From positions 12,624,802 to 12,688,801 of the forward strand of contig JBCFYV010000024.1 of the NCBI GenBank assembly GCA_039000515.1: DNA of 64,000 nucleotides. Direction: 5' to 3'. Each line of letters begins with the position of its first letter. Position 1 is the stretch's first letter. The translations under genes and the position numbers were made by a program. Shown one piece after another: positions 20,765 to 30,909 of the stretch. The DNA comes from Timema cristinae (lineage: Eukaryota; Arthropoda; Insecta; Phasmatodea; Timematidae). The notes under the pieces are model-generated. The model made no database searches. It saw only the letters and a program-made list of their open reading frames with translations, and was not told where the DNA came from.

Positions 20765-21600
20765 AAGGGAGTTTGGAAAAATATTTGGCCTGAAGTTTCT
20801 GATTCTAATGATTTCGATCCTGAACACGAGCTTTCCAATTCAATGCATGACATCGTTGACATAGCAAGATGTTGGATTTTAGGACATATACCAAGCAAAT
20901 GTGGATGAGTTGCTCCAATTCCACTCAATATAACTCGCCAATGAAGATCTTAAAGAAATGGAGAATGGCATAAAGGATTAAGAGGAAGAGCCCTATGTTG
21001 TTGAGATTATCAAATAACTTCAACAAAACAAATTGCTGAATTTTTTAAGCACATTCACAGTGCAATTAGAATTATTTAAGAGAATGATTCTAACATGGAT
21101 AGAAGTGCTAAAGTTGCTGGAGAGATTGAGTTATTTGGCTTGCTACAAAGCACTCTATAGAGAGAGGAAGAATGCTGCCTGTCAGCTGAGTCTTGACTAT
21201 TTCATCAAAGGAAGTTGAAAATATTCAGTCTAATGACCTAGGGCATTCATGACAGCAAGAGCTGTCAGGCAAAATTCTTAAATACAGCAGGAGCTTACCA
21301 TCTCAGCTGGGCCTTCCAGAGAGCAAGAGCTTACAGTCCAAGGGCCGTCAAGGGAGCAAGAGCTTACCACCCCAGGGTCTTCAAGAGATCAAGAGCTTAC
21401 AGTCCAAGGGCCGTCAAGAAAACAAGAGCTTACCGTCCCAGGGCCTTCAAGAGAGCAAGAGCCTACCGCCCAAGGACCGTTAAGAAAGCAAGAGTTAACC
21501 GTTTCAGAGCCTTCGGGAGAGCAGGAGCCTACTGTCCCAGGGTCTTCAAGAGAGCAAGAAACTGATAATCCATATTTCCCAGACCCAGTTAATTTATCAT
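20765..21600 (+). pseudogene. Tigger-like transposase C-terminal region, decayed
   Basis: Frame segments read VWKNIWPEVSDSNDFDPEHE and IVDIARCW near 20770-20880. After a shift comes EDLKEMENGIKD-like sequence near 20945. They end in LYRERKNAACQLSLDYFIK near 21160-21215. This matches the order of TIGD-type transposases after the DDE core: a W----W-E segment, an acidic helix with EDL-E-, and a final QL-LD-F-K. Downstream an open frame continues through 11-residue repeats (EQELTVPGPSR type) to a stop near 21607. The catalytic triad and the DNA-binding N-terminus are absent. Confidence 0.65.
21285..21575 (+). repeat. 33-bp tandem repeat, about nine units, in coding phase
   Basis: Units of AGCAAGAGCTTACCGTCCCA followed by GGGCCTTCAAGAG repeat about nine times. 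Each is 11 codons and gives variants of EQELTVPGPSR without a stop until 21607. Third-position changes and conservative replacements dominate between units. It sits at the end of the Tigger-like transposase region. Confidence 0.8.
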
Positions 21601-22234
21601 GCGATTGAAGATGAACAGTAAGTGTGCCTGTAGCATTGTATTAATTGGATACATTTATTAAAAATTGCGTTTGTTTACACATTACAGGGGATTGAAGATT
21701 GAAATAAAGTGTAGGCCACCTATAGTATTGTACTAGTTAGATAGATTAGTAAAAATTGCATTCATTTACAAGTTTTAAGTTTTCATTTACTTTTTTTACT
21801 TTGGAATAATCCCTATCTCACCTATGCTAAAATCAATTCCCTTTACTCGTCTTCATATTACGCGATTATTTATCAGAACCAATCACTCGCGTAGGGAGAG
21901 GGACAGCTGTATTACATTTCCCTGGTCTTTTTTTAATCTCAAAAATGTTACCCCTATAAAAGAACATGATTATTTTTACCCCCCGCCCAAATAAGAACGT
22001 TCTTGCACCACTGTTCAAAGGTCTAGGGTTCGAATTCTGGTTTGACCGAAAATGTACTGTCTGCTGAATTTGAAGTTTCCCCTCTAATTATGTTGAATTT
22101 ATAACGCGGGTCTGTCGTGTTTGTTTTAGAATGAATTAAGTTAGCAAGTTGTGTTGTGATATAATAAGATGATTCAAAAAGTGTACGTTAAATCCCCCTA
22201 AAAACTCTTACAAACTAAAGTTATTTTTTCGACC

Positions 22235-22320
22235 ATAAGGAAAGTTGACCCCAGGACCTTAAGCTCAATAAAATATGCTCTGCCAACTGAGCTATGCACC
22301 GGACATGACATGTCTAGAAT
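22235..22320 (-). repeat. tRNA-like SINE head
   Basis: On the minus strand, GCATAGCTCAGTTGGCAGAG is a strong box A. The sequence GGTCCTGGGGTCAACTTTCC lies where box B should be but is a poor match. The ends do not form an acceptor stem, so a functional tRNA gene is unlikely. Confidence 0.5.
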
Positions 22321-22429
22321 GATGAGTTTTCGAAGACTAAATTGACATGAAACTTTGCTCGAGGCCAAATCGATCTCCGCGCTAATGCGCTCGGAAGAAA
22401 GGAAGATGTTAAGCCAGAGTATAAATTGT

Positions 22430-22700
22430 GTTTAGTGGCGTCACGCTATAGCAGTCGTGCCAAGCGGTGCCTGGCCCGCGAGTGGTCTCGAACACGCGAT
22501 CTTCGAGTTACTACAGATCCCGATGGAGAGGGGACTACCCCTTTCCCCTCCTGGGTGTCCTCTGGAGGGAGATATACTAGACCTTTCATCAGTGGTAATA
22601 ACACAATCACACACCTGATGATTCGAACCTGCTCTTCTAATAAGAATACCGTTTAGAAGACTGATGCACACCATCTCGGTGTTAGCTGCTCTTTACCCGC
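22430..22700 (-). repeat. Compound tRNA-like repeat, two B boxes
   Basis: On the minus strand AGCAGGTTCGAATCATCAGG (near 22620) and CGTGTTCGAGACCACTCG (near 22490) both resemble tRNA B boxes. An A-box-like stretch lies near 22660. The whole may be a dimeric or composite SINE. Frames on both strands here (22426-22674) have no recognisable domain. Confidence 0.4.
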
Positions 22701-22711
22701 ATGGTCTACGG

Positions 22712-22744
22712 CAGGGGCCGGGAACATGTTGATCTCACGGCACT
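22712..22744 (+). mobile_element. Possible hAT terminus next to minisatellite D
   Basis: CAGGGGCCGGGAACATGTTG followed by ATCTCACGGC has the look of a hAT left end (CAGGGG, then a GA-TCTCG-GGC motif). No matching right end was found beyond the array at 25085, so the element is either truncated or misread. Part of the sequence after it resembles 9367-9420. Confidence 0.35.
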
Positions 22745-24611
22745 TTTATTTGGTCGCATAAGAGAACTACATCGTTATTAAAAGTCAATAGGTCGCAAAA
22801 GAGAACTACATCGTTATTTAAAGTTAATAGGTCGCATAAGAGAACTACGTCTTTATTAAAAGTCAATAGGTCACATAAGAGAACTACATCGTTATTAAAA
22901 GTCAATCGGTCGCATAAGAGAGTGTATTTATTAAAAGTCAATAGGTCACATAAGAGAGTGTATTTATTAAAAGTCAATAGGTCACATAAGAGAGCTACAT
23001 CGTTATTAAAAGTCAATCGGTCGCATAAGAGAGTGTATTTATTAAAAGTCAATAGGTCACATAAGAGAGTGTATTTATTAAAAGTCAATAGGTAGCATAA
23101 GAGAACTGCATCGTTATTAAAAGTCAATAGGTCGCATAAAAGAACTACGTCTTTATTAAAAGTCAATAGGTCGCATAAGAGTGTGTCGTTATTAAAAGTC
23201 AATAGGTCGCATAAGAGAGTGTATTTATTAAAAGTCAATAGGTCGCATAAGAGAGTGTATTTATTAAAAGTCAATAGGTCGTATAAGAGAACTGCATCGT
23301 TATTAAAAGTCAATAGGTCACATAAGAGAACTACGTCTTTAAAAAGTCATAGGTCACATAAGAGAACTACGTCTTTATTAAAAGTCAATAGGTCGCATAA
23401 GAGAACTGCATCGTTATTTAAAGTTAATGGGTCACATAAGAGAACTACATCATTATTAAAAGTCAATAGGTCACATAAGTGTGTCGTTATTAAAAGTCAA
23501 TAGGTCGCATAAGAGAGTGTATTTATTAAAAGTCAATAGGTCGCATAAGAGAACTGCATCGTTATTAAAAGTCAATAGGTCGCATAAAAGAAATACGTCT
23601 TTATTAAAAGTCAATAGGTCGCATAAGAGAGTGTATTTATTAAAAGTCAATAGGTCACATAAGAGAACTACATCGTTATTAAAAGTAAATAGGTCGCATA
23701 AGAGAACTACATCGTTATTAAAAGTCAATAGGTAGCAAAAGAGAACCACATCGTTATTTAAAGTCAATAGGTCGCATAAGAGAACTACATCGTTATTAAA
23801 AGTCAATAGGTCGCAAAAGAGAACTACATCGTTATTTAAAGTTAATGGGTCGCATAAGAGAACTACATCGTTATTTAAAGTTTATAGGTCACATAAGAGA
23901 ACTACGTCTTTATTAAAAGTCAATAGGTCGCATAAGAGAACTACATCGTTATTTAAAGTTAATGGGTCACATAAGAAAACTACATCGTTATTAAAAGTCA
24001 ATAGGTCGCATAAGAGAACTACATCGTTATTTAAAGTTAATGAGTCACATAAGAGAACTACATCGTTATTAAAAGTCAATAGGTCACATAAGAGAACTAC
24101 ATCATTATTAAAAGTTAATAGGTCGCATAAGAGCGTGTATTTAATAAAAGTCAATAGGTCGCATAAGAGAACTACATCGTTATTTAAAGTTTATAGGTCA
24201 CATAAGAGAACTACGTCTTTATTAAAAGTCAATAGGTCGCATAAGAGAACTACATCGTTATTAAAAGTCAATAGGTCGCATAAGAGAACTACATTGTTAT
24301 TTAAAGTTAATAAGTCACATAAGAGAACTACATCATTATTAAAAGTCAATAGGTCCAATAAGAGCGTGTATTTATTAAAAGTCAATAGGTTGCATAAGAG
24401 AACTACATCGTTATTTAAAGTCAATAGGTCGCATAAGAGAACTACGTCTTTATTAAAAGTCAATAGGTCGCATAAGATAACTAAACCATTATTAAAAGTC
24501 AATAGGTCGCATAAGAGAACTATATCGTTATTAAAAGTCAATAGGTTGCATAAGAGAGTGTAATTTATTAAAAGTCATTAGGTCACATAAGAGAACTACG
24601 TCTTTATTATT

Positions 24612-24642
<31 letters not shown>

Positions 24643-25085
24643 TATTTAGCAACGCGTCTTACTACCCGTTCGGGTTATACGCTTTAAGTACTAATTATGC
24701 TAATGGATTAGGAATTGGTAAGGTTGAATAAGAGGAAGTGAACCCGCATTTGCGTGGAGGGAGAGTGGAAAACCATTTAGGAAAAACTACCCTAGTTCAC
24801 CCGACCGAGATTCGAACCTCGATCTCCCCGTCCTCAGCAGTCAAGCTCAACACGACAAGAGCGTTAGCCAACTACACCACCGAGGCGGGTTACGTCTTTA
24901 ATAAAAGTCAATAGGTCACATAAGATAACTAAACCATTATTAAAACTCAATAGGTCGCATAAGAGTGTCTTTATTAAAAGTCAATAGGTCGCATAATAGT
25001 GTGTCTTTATTAAAAGTCAATAGGTCGCATAAGATAACTACGTCTTTATTAAAAGTCAATCGATCGATTAAGAGAACTATAAAAG
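22745..25085. repeat. Minisatellite D, 39/36-bp units, about 50 copies
   Basis: The units are GGTCGCATAAGAGAAC, TACATCGTTATT and AAAAGTCAATA (39 bp), with a 36-bp variant (GAGAGTGTATTTATT). Both lengths are multiples of three, which leaves long frames open on both strands (SLLKVNRSHKRT in one). These are repeat artefacts. A SINE at 24607-24890 interrupts the array, and a few diverged units follow to 25085. The unit resembles single-copy sequence at 9367-9420. Confidence 0.95.
24607..24890 (-). repeat. SINE family 2, full length, inside minisatellite D
   Basis: On the minus strand it begins CCCGCCTCGGTGGTGTAGTT. It has box B GAGGTTCGAATCTCGG, the body TTTTCCACTCTCCCTCCACG, the tail ACCCGAACGGGTAGTAAGAC and an (AAT)n run. 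A 10-bp target duplication TACGTCTTTA (24597-24606, 24891-24900) consists of array sequence. The insertion is therefore younger than the array, and it has well-kept A and B boxes. Confidence 0.93.
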
Positions 25086-25089
25086 TCAT

Positions 25090-25692
25090 CAGACAATATT
25101 TTTAATGTATCACTATATTCTTTACTAAATAAAACAATCCAGTTCAAGTTTCATGGTAAAGGCCTTTTAAGAAATACAGACTTTTTGAAGAGAAAATTAA
25201 GAAGATATTAGTATTTTTATAAAGGTATTGATAATATTAATGGCATAGCAAGATTATGAGAAAGGGGAGACTATTATATTATCAGTCATCTTAACTTACA
25301 TCTATTTTTTTTACAAGCTCTAGCCTATAGTTTAGCGGATATTATACTAATCACTGTTTTATGAGTTCTTTTCCTTCAATTTTAAAAGTATATTAAAACT
25401 AAAATAAACTAACAATATGTAGATTTAGGTAGCTGTTTAGTTGTCCATTTAAAACTAATCATTCAGTTTAATTATTATAACTGTCATTTTTATAACTAAT
25501 CATTCAGTTTAACCATCATAATTGTCATCTATATTTAATCATTTAAAGTTTATTTGTTATGACATTTGGCAAAACTGTAGATACACAGAAACATTGTTTC
25601 AAAATCACAAGTCCTTAAATACTACTTAATTATAAGTTTAAAAGCTACAAAATAATTATTTACCTAAATACTCAACCTTCCAGTATTATTGA
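25090..25692. other. AT-rich DNA with a short local duplication
   Basis: AACTAATCATTCAGTTTAA occurs with small changes at about 25455 and 25495, with related text at about 25535: a local tandem repeat of about 40 bp. No gene is seen. Confidence 0.45.
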
Positions 25693-26070
25693 ACAGTGGC
25701 GGCAGAACCTGTGGGCCAGGAGGGGCACTGCCCCCCTCTCCAGATACATTTTTAGATCCTTTGATATTATCGAATATGAGCCGGAAAGATGGCCTTAATT
25801 CAAACTACAGATATCTTCTCGAAATATATTAGAAAATATCAGGTGGGGAGCACTCTAGATAGCTTCTAGGGGCTCCTAACTTTCAAAAATTGGTGAGTAG
25901 GACCACTCCAAATAGCTTTAAGGGACATGTAATTTTCAAACCTTTATCAGGGAGGGTAGGACGGGCTGGAGGTGTAAGACAAGTCTCTAAAAAGAAACTT
26001 TTTTTATTGCCCACTCTCCCTTCACCGCTACACAAATAAAGCTCCATCGCCCCTGCTATCAATGTCCTAA
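25693..26070. repeat. Repetitive element related to 17245-17855
   Basis: It starts CAGTGGCGGCAGAACCTG and has a palindromic GGAGGGGCACTGCCCCCCTC near 25720. It contains two diverged units (CACTCTAGATAGCTTCTAGG and CACTCCAAATAGCTTTAAGG) like those at 17360-17830. The right limit is uncertain. A hAT origin is possible from the CAGTGGCGG start. Confidence 0.45.
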
Positions 26071-26094
26071 TCGATTTTCAAAAACTACGGTGAT

Positions 26095-26275
26095 GAGGAA
26101 AGTTGAATTTATAGGAAGTGTACCCACATTTGTGTGAAGACAGAGTTGAGAAATTATTTAGGAAAAAACACCCTCAGTAGACCCGACCGAAATCGGATCA
26201 CATACTTCCCCGTCATCAGTATAGTTTATTGTGAGAGTAGTGCCTTAAGACCATGTGCCCCCTGAAACAGGTTTT
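26095..26275 (-). repeat. Degenerate SINE (family 2)
   Basis: On the plus strand GAGGAAAGTTGAATTTATAG, AAGTGTACCCACATTTGTGT, AAAACACCCTCAGTAGACCC and ACCGAAATCGGATC follow the family 2 order read in reverse. The head is poorly kept, and the shared tail is missing. Confidence 0.55.
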
Positions 26276-26669
26276 GGGGAGCCAGCGGGGGTTGTGGAAA
26301 TACAGAAATAACCTGTATGGAACCTCAAGAATAAAAGGGAGGAGGAATTCATATCAATTATATTTACTTTAGCTAGAAGGAAATTCCACCAATGTATAGG
26401 GTGAGAGGATTTTAATTTGCGTTAATGTTCAATTGTATTTATAAAAGGACTATAAATAAATAACCACCAATCATTGAAAAAGTTAGAATTTTCTAAATTG
26501 TGACCATACCGTGCATGATAGGCAGGTCATAGTTTTAATATCTTAATGATTGATCCTAAATGTTATTTCTGAACATTATTTAAAGCTTAAAACGATAGTT
26601 TTAGTCAATATAAATAGTTTTCTTATAATTTATTTTTTTAATTTTGTATGATGAGTGAATAGTAAATTC

Positions 26670-26880
26670 CTTGGAAATGTATGTAGGAAAAATACCACAA
26701 GGAAGGCCCAGAAAGAGATGGCAAGAGCATAAAATAGTGAGTGTACAAGTTAGAGGAGAAGAATTGAGATAATTAAAGGAGGAAGAATGATGGAAGGATA
26801 GTGGAAGATAGAGGCATTTTACTAAAGTGACCCTACAACAGGCTGGATACAGTTGATGAGGGTTATGATAAAGATACATT
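26670..26880 (+). pseudogene. LINE C-terminal fragment
   Basis: The frame gives KIPQGRPRKRWQEH, then VRGEELR and, after stops, a W-D-SGR segment. G-PQGRPRKRW- is a common motif near the end of ORF2 in several non-LTR retrotransposon families, followed by a helix with D-R-W. Only this C-terminal trace remains; the overlapping minus frame 26601-26879 is a shadow. Confidence 0.5.
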
Positions 26881-29800
26881 TTTTTTTAAGTTTCTTATGA
26901 TGATTGAATAATAGTATATTCTTTTTATTAAATAAATTATTCTAAAGTAAATTATTTCCTATCATTACCTGGTAGTTCAGAGGAAGAAATAACCTGTTGT
27001 CCTCCGACAGAGTAGTCTGGGCACCCATATTTATTTTTATTATTTCTATTTTATATATATTTATTTTTTATTCTCAAGTAGTCGGTGGAGAGTCTGGATT
27101 CTTTGCATGTTTTAGAAAGTCAATGCTCTAGTGTCCAAAAAGTAAAACTTCCCATCATTTCAGATTCCTTACACAAATACTGACATTAGAATTTAAAAAA
27201 AAACACGTAAATTTGTTGCTAAACTCATTTTTAATATGTTATTTGCTTGTGAAATAGTTCTTAATGTAGGCAATATAAGTAAAAAATATATTTTAATTTG
27301 AATATATGACTCAAATATTTGACTTAGTTTAGAGTGTTTTTTTTTTTTACAAATCTGTAACTAAAATAGTTTAATATTTTAGGATCAGGTAGTAGAGAAA
27401 AGTGTTTCATGCATAAAGAGTCTTCATAGTAATTAATCTTTTCAAGTACTAGACATCCCTAATTTCACCGTTAATCTAAAACTGCCCAATTCATAACAAA
27501 CTAACAGCAGAAGTGTTTTTACAATCTTTTGAGACATGCTTCTTGTCGAGGTTATTTGTGATACCCCTTTAATAGGGGACGAGGTGCTGGGAATCTTAGT
27601 GATGACAACTATTTTTTTTTAATATGCAACAAAATGCGGTTAGTCTCAATAGGGCAGAGAGAAAAATAAAAATATGTTCTCTGCGCGAGAAGAATTTGTC
27701 AGTTTTATAACTGTGGGGGTTATTTTTAAACTTCCAATAACTCATAAACCTTTGTTTCTTATTTATATAACTGTCCAGTAGAAGATTTGAAGAGAATTTG
27801 TCTCAAGAACTTTTTAACTGTGGATTAAGACCATTTGAATGGATATTGGCGGGGTGTGCGAGGTCCACTTTTTCAAATTAAAGCCAATATAAAATATTTT
27901 TGAAGCCAAACTGAAGTTCAAATATTTTCTTTTAGTTGTTTTATGCTTGAGAAAATATTATATTGTGGCTATTTATATTACTTTATGAACTAAAATTACT
28001 TGGAAAATGTTTTATTGCACACTTGTTTGTAATATTTCGTGTTACTCTTACAAATTAAGTTATTATCACAACACGCAATCCAATTTCTTAAAATTTTCGC
28101 CAAATGAATTGTAGCATTTGGCTACAATTAAAGAATATACGAGTCAGAATAATTAAAAAAACTTAGCCCATTTCACCATCCCAGCGCCTCTTGACAACAG
28201 TTCGGCGAGACAAAGAAACCACAATCGAGCATAACTGCACCGCGTGATGAACTGACCGAACTCACCTAGGTTCAAACAGCGGCCACTAGAGTTCACTACA
28301 TATCAAAACTTTTCAAAGAGCTTATGAAAAGAAGAGATACTTGTTTCACTCTAGCCCAGAACATTCCAGTTCTTTGGAGTTTGTTGTCGAAGCTAAGTTT
28401 GTCACGCGTAATCCTAATGTGTTCCCCCACCTTGATCCTCTCCTTCCAATTTCTATGTTTTCAGGCATATATAATGTCGGTATGACAACATGTCTGGCAC
28501 TCTTGGACTTGGTTTATATTGGGGAGTATGTATGTACCCGTGGCTACAAATTATTTAAAATGTAAGAACAATTTTTTTTTTTTTGTTGCTTAAATGGTAG
28601 ATATATTTTTTTAATGTAACCTTTCCTAAATTTCCTTTTCGACCTTTTATAAATTAATTGTTTTTTTGGGTAAATTAATAATCGTTGAAATCGTAGATTA
28701 GTATTAATTTTTATGATTTGTGAAATTATTCAAAGATTATGATATCGAGACTTATGTTTAGTTTGTTGAGATCGATATATGTATTGACTTGATAGATAAA
28801 TAAAAGAAATCTTGATAATAAGATCTAATTTTGTGGTTTATTAACGAAGATGTCTTTAATTAATTTTTACTTTTTCATTTACAATAATGAGAAAGCTTAT
28901 CTTGTCGTTTTAAATTACTCTTGCGAATTATCCTGTTTCTTTATTATATTATGTATTTTCGTTGAAGATGTTTTCTCATAAAACGGGAATAGAATTTGAA
29001 GTATTTTTAATAACTGATCATAGAAGTCTTGAGCACGCACTTTTTGAATAATTGTTTATTTACATATATGCGTATTATGGAGATAGATATAAATTTGTAA
29101 ATAGTTTTTTTTACTAGGGGCTATTTAACATAACTTAACAAGCTAGTCTTTGTGGAAAGTGATGGTTAGTATAATGTTATTCTTTTTTCTTGCAAATTTT
29201 CTAATGTAATTCTATATTTAACGTTGATGTATCCTTTATATTAATCTTTCATATACATGATAAATATTATATTTTTTTTACCATCATATGGTTCTACCTT
29301 GTTGAAATACATAAATACATATATTTAATTATATTTTCAATGAATAAATATTAACAAAGGCATTTTTTTGTTTTTCTCTTAATGTTATGAATATTGAAAA
29401 TACCTTTAGGATATTTGTTTGTTTACATGTGTCTTTATTCATCCTTTATTTTTTTGGGGAACTTATATATTTATGAGGACGGCCATCTACCATTCCCGCA
29501 ACCAGATGAGTTGCGTGCTCTGCGTTTCAGGTGTTTGTATTCAGACAATTACTCAAGCGACTCGTTCTGATTGTGTTTATAATTTTTTTTTTTAGCCTTC
29601 TATTTTGAATTAGTTAGGTAAAGGAGGTTTCAGAATATTAATTTTTAATGTGCTAAACAGCTCAGTATGGCAATAATTGTACATAAATAGAGTATTTTAG
29701 CTGTCAATACCTTTTATTAGTGAAGCTTCAAAGCCAGAATTTGTTTTAAAATAAAGTCGAAGCTGATGTTTGCATCAAAGCCAAGTCAAAGCTTTGACGC

Positions 29801-29940
29801 TTCGAAAACCCCAATATATTGAGCTGTATTAAAAGCTGGATGACATGTTATTAATAAAACCAAACAGAGAATTAGTAGCTGCTCCCCAACAATTTGGTCA
29901 CTCTGGGACCCCACAGCTTTCTTAGAGAAAATGTTTCAAA
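26881..29940. other. Long AT-rich stretch without recognised genes
   Basis: About 3 kb of AT-rich sequence. A slightly GC-richer island at 28180-28320 carries several CpG but no clear frame. The 74-codon frame at 28341-28565 has no recognisable domain. AAAAAGTAAAACTTCCCATC near 27140 resembles the flank of the minisatellite D ancestor at about 9418. Confidence 0.5.
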
Positions 29941-30060
29941 AATTGTGTGGGGTTAAAGGGGGGAAACGCATTAGGGAAAACTACCCCCAGTACACCCAAC
30001 AAAAATTTGAGCCTCAATATCCCCATCATCGGCAATAAGGGGCAGCCTGAGGTAAATTTT
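29941..30060 (-). repeat. SINE fragment (family 2)
   Basis: Plus-strand GGAAAACTACCCCCAGTACA, CCCAACAAAAATTTGAGCCT and CAATATCCCCATCATCGGCA follow the reversed body and B-box region of family 2. The tail side is missing. Confidence 0.5.
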
Positions 30061-30829
30061 GTGCCCAAGTGGGACCCCTTTTTGGCACCTTCTATATAAC
30101 TGGTGGACAATATAGTCAAATTGTCATGGGAGTGATGTTAACTGATAGCTAGCAAAAGTTACCAGATATTCTCTCATTAAGCCATTAGCCAAACTATATT
30201 ATCTACAAAACCATAATATGTTGATTTGTTGTCACTTTTGTCAGTCAAAACGTTGACAAAAACCATTTATTTTTATTTTGTCTTTCTTTTGGCCATTCTT
30301 AAAATGTTGTTCTTGTTGTAAGTTACCACATTTCCCATGACGATTGGACTTTGGGAAAATATGAAAATACTCCCCAAACCTAAAATAACCCAGGCTTGAT
30401 AAGAAAATAATCTGAAGGGGAAACTCCACAAATGTTAATTTTATGCTAAAGGTTTTACTTTGAGATTGTACAAAAAGAGTTAGGATTACAATTAAAACTA
30501 TAAGAACTTATTTTGTAAACAATGTTATCTTTTATTTTTTTATTTTAAGTTTAACAAACATATCAACAATTACATAATATTTGCAACAACAACAACAAAA
30601 TATTTTAGTGCGTCATTTTTTTAAGATGGCAAATGTAAAATAACCTTTTTAGAGCGGCACTAAAATTTACTCAGCACAATATTACACTAATATGTAAAAT
30701 TTAATGTTAATATCAAAAGTGAACGATTGCTATGCTTTGAAACTCCACTATTATGCCTAGGTTATGTTAGGTTTGGGGATTATTTTCATATCTCACCCAG
30801 GCTACATTAGGCTAGGTTTAGCTCTGTTT
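30061..30829. other. No recognised feature
   Basis: AT-rich sequence; a short (AAC)n run lies near 30585. From about 30830 a SINE-head-like segment begins, which the hAT transposon at 30910 split. Confidence 0.45.
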
Positions 30830-30909
30830 GGCACCCTCTCAAGCGGTTTGCATGGCCCATAAGCCACCCTGCCGGCAATCCAGTCCTACATGAGTGTGAC
30901 GGTTTAGAC

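Larger units (their letters stand above)
20526..21909 (+). mobile_element. Tigger/pogo-like transposon nested in the hAT
   Basis: The ends are CAGGTATCCCTCGTTATACGC on the left with the matching reversed right end CAGCTGTCCCTC...TACGC. Both are flanked by TA (20524-20525 and 21910-21911). CAG-started ends with CCTCG-TATACGC and a TA target are typical of Tigger-type pogo elements of the Tc1/mariner superfamily. The 1384-bp interior contains a degraded C-terminal part of the transposase and a 33-bp coding tandem repeat. It must have arrived after the hAT. Confidence 0.85.
20006..22013 (+). mobile_element. hAT transposon, decayed, hosting a Tigger-like element
   Basis: The left end is CAGTGGTGCAGGAACG; the right end reversed is CAGTGGTGCAAGAACG. 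Flanks are TTTAAAGG (19998-20005) and TTCAAAGG (22014-22021), an 8-bp target duplication with one mismatch. The 3' end of a hAT transposase is recognisable at 20165-20330. Much of the interior (20526-21909) is a second transposon, so the hAT sequence itself is only about 620 bp: an internally deleted copy that was later invaded. Confidence 0.85.
19961..22110 (+). repeat. tRNA-derived SINE split by a hAT element
   Basis: GATAGTTCAGCTGGTTGCGC (box A) ends at the hAT target site. After the element the sequence resumes with TCTAGGGTTCGAATTCTGG (box B). With the insertion and one copy of the 8-bp duplication removed, the two boxes lie at tRNA-like spacing. The insertion therefore split a SINE head or tRNA-like gene. 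The body after 22045 is not like families 1 or 2. Confidence 0.6.

Noticed and set aside
22735..24563. Open frames with SLLKVNRSHKRT or LLTFNNDVVLLCD repeats
   Set aside because: They are translations of the 39/36-bp minisatellite in two strands; no start, splice or domain evidence.
28180..28565. Coding exon in the GC-richer patch and the 74-codon frame after it
   Set aside because: No domain, no convincing splice sites.
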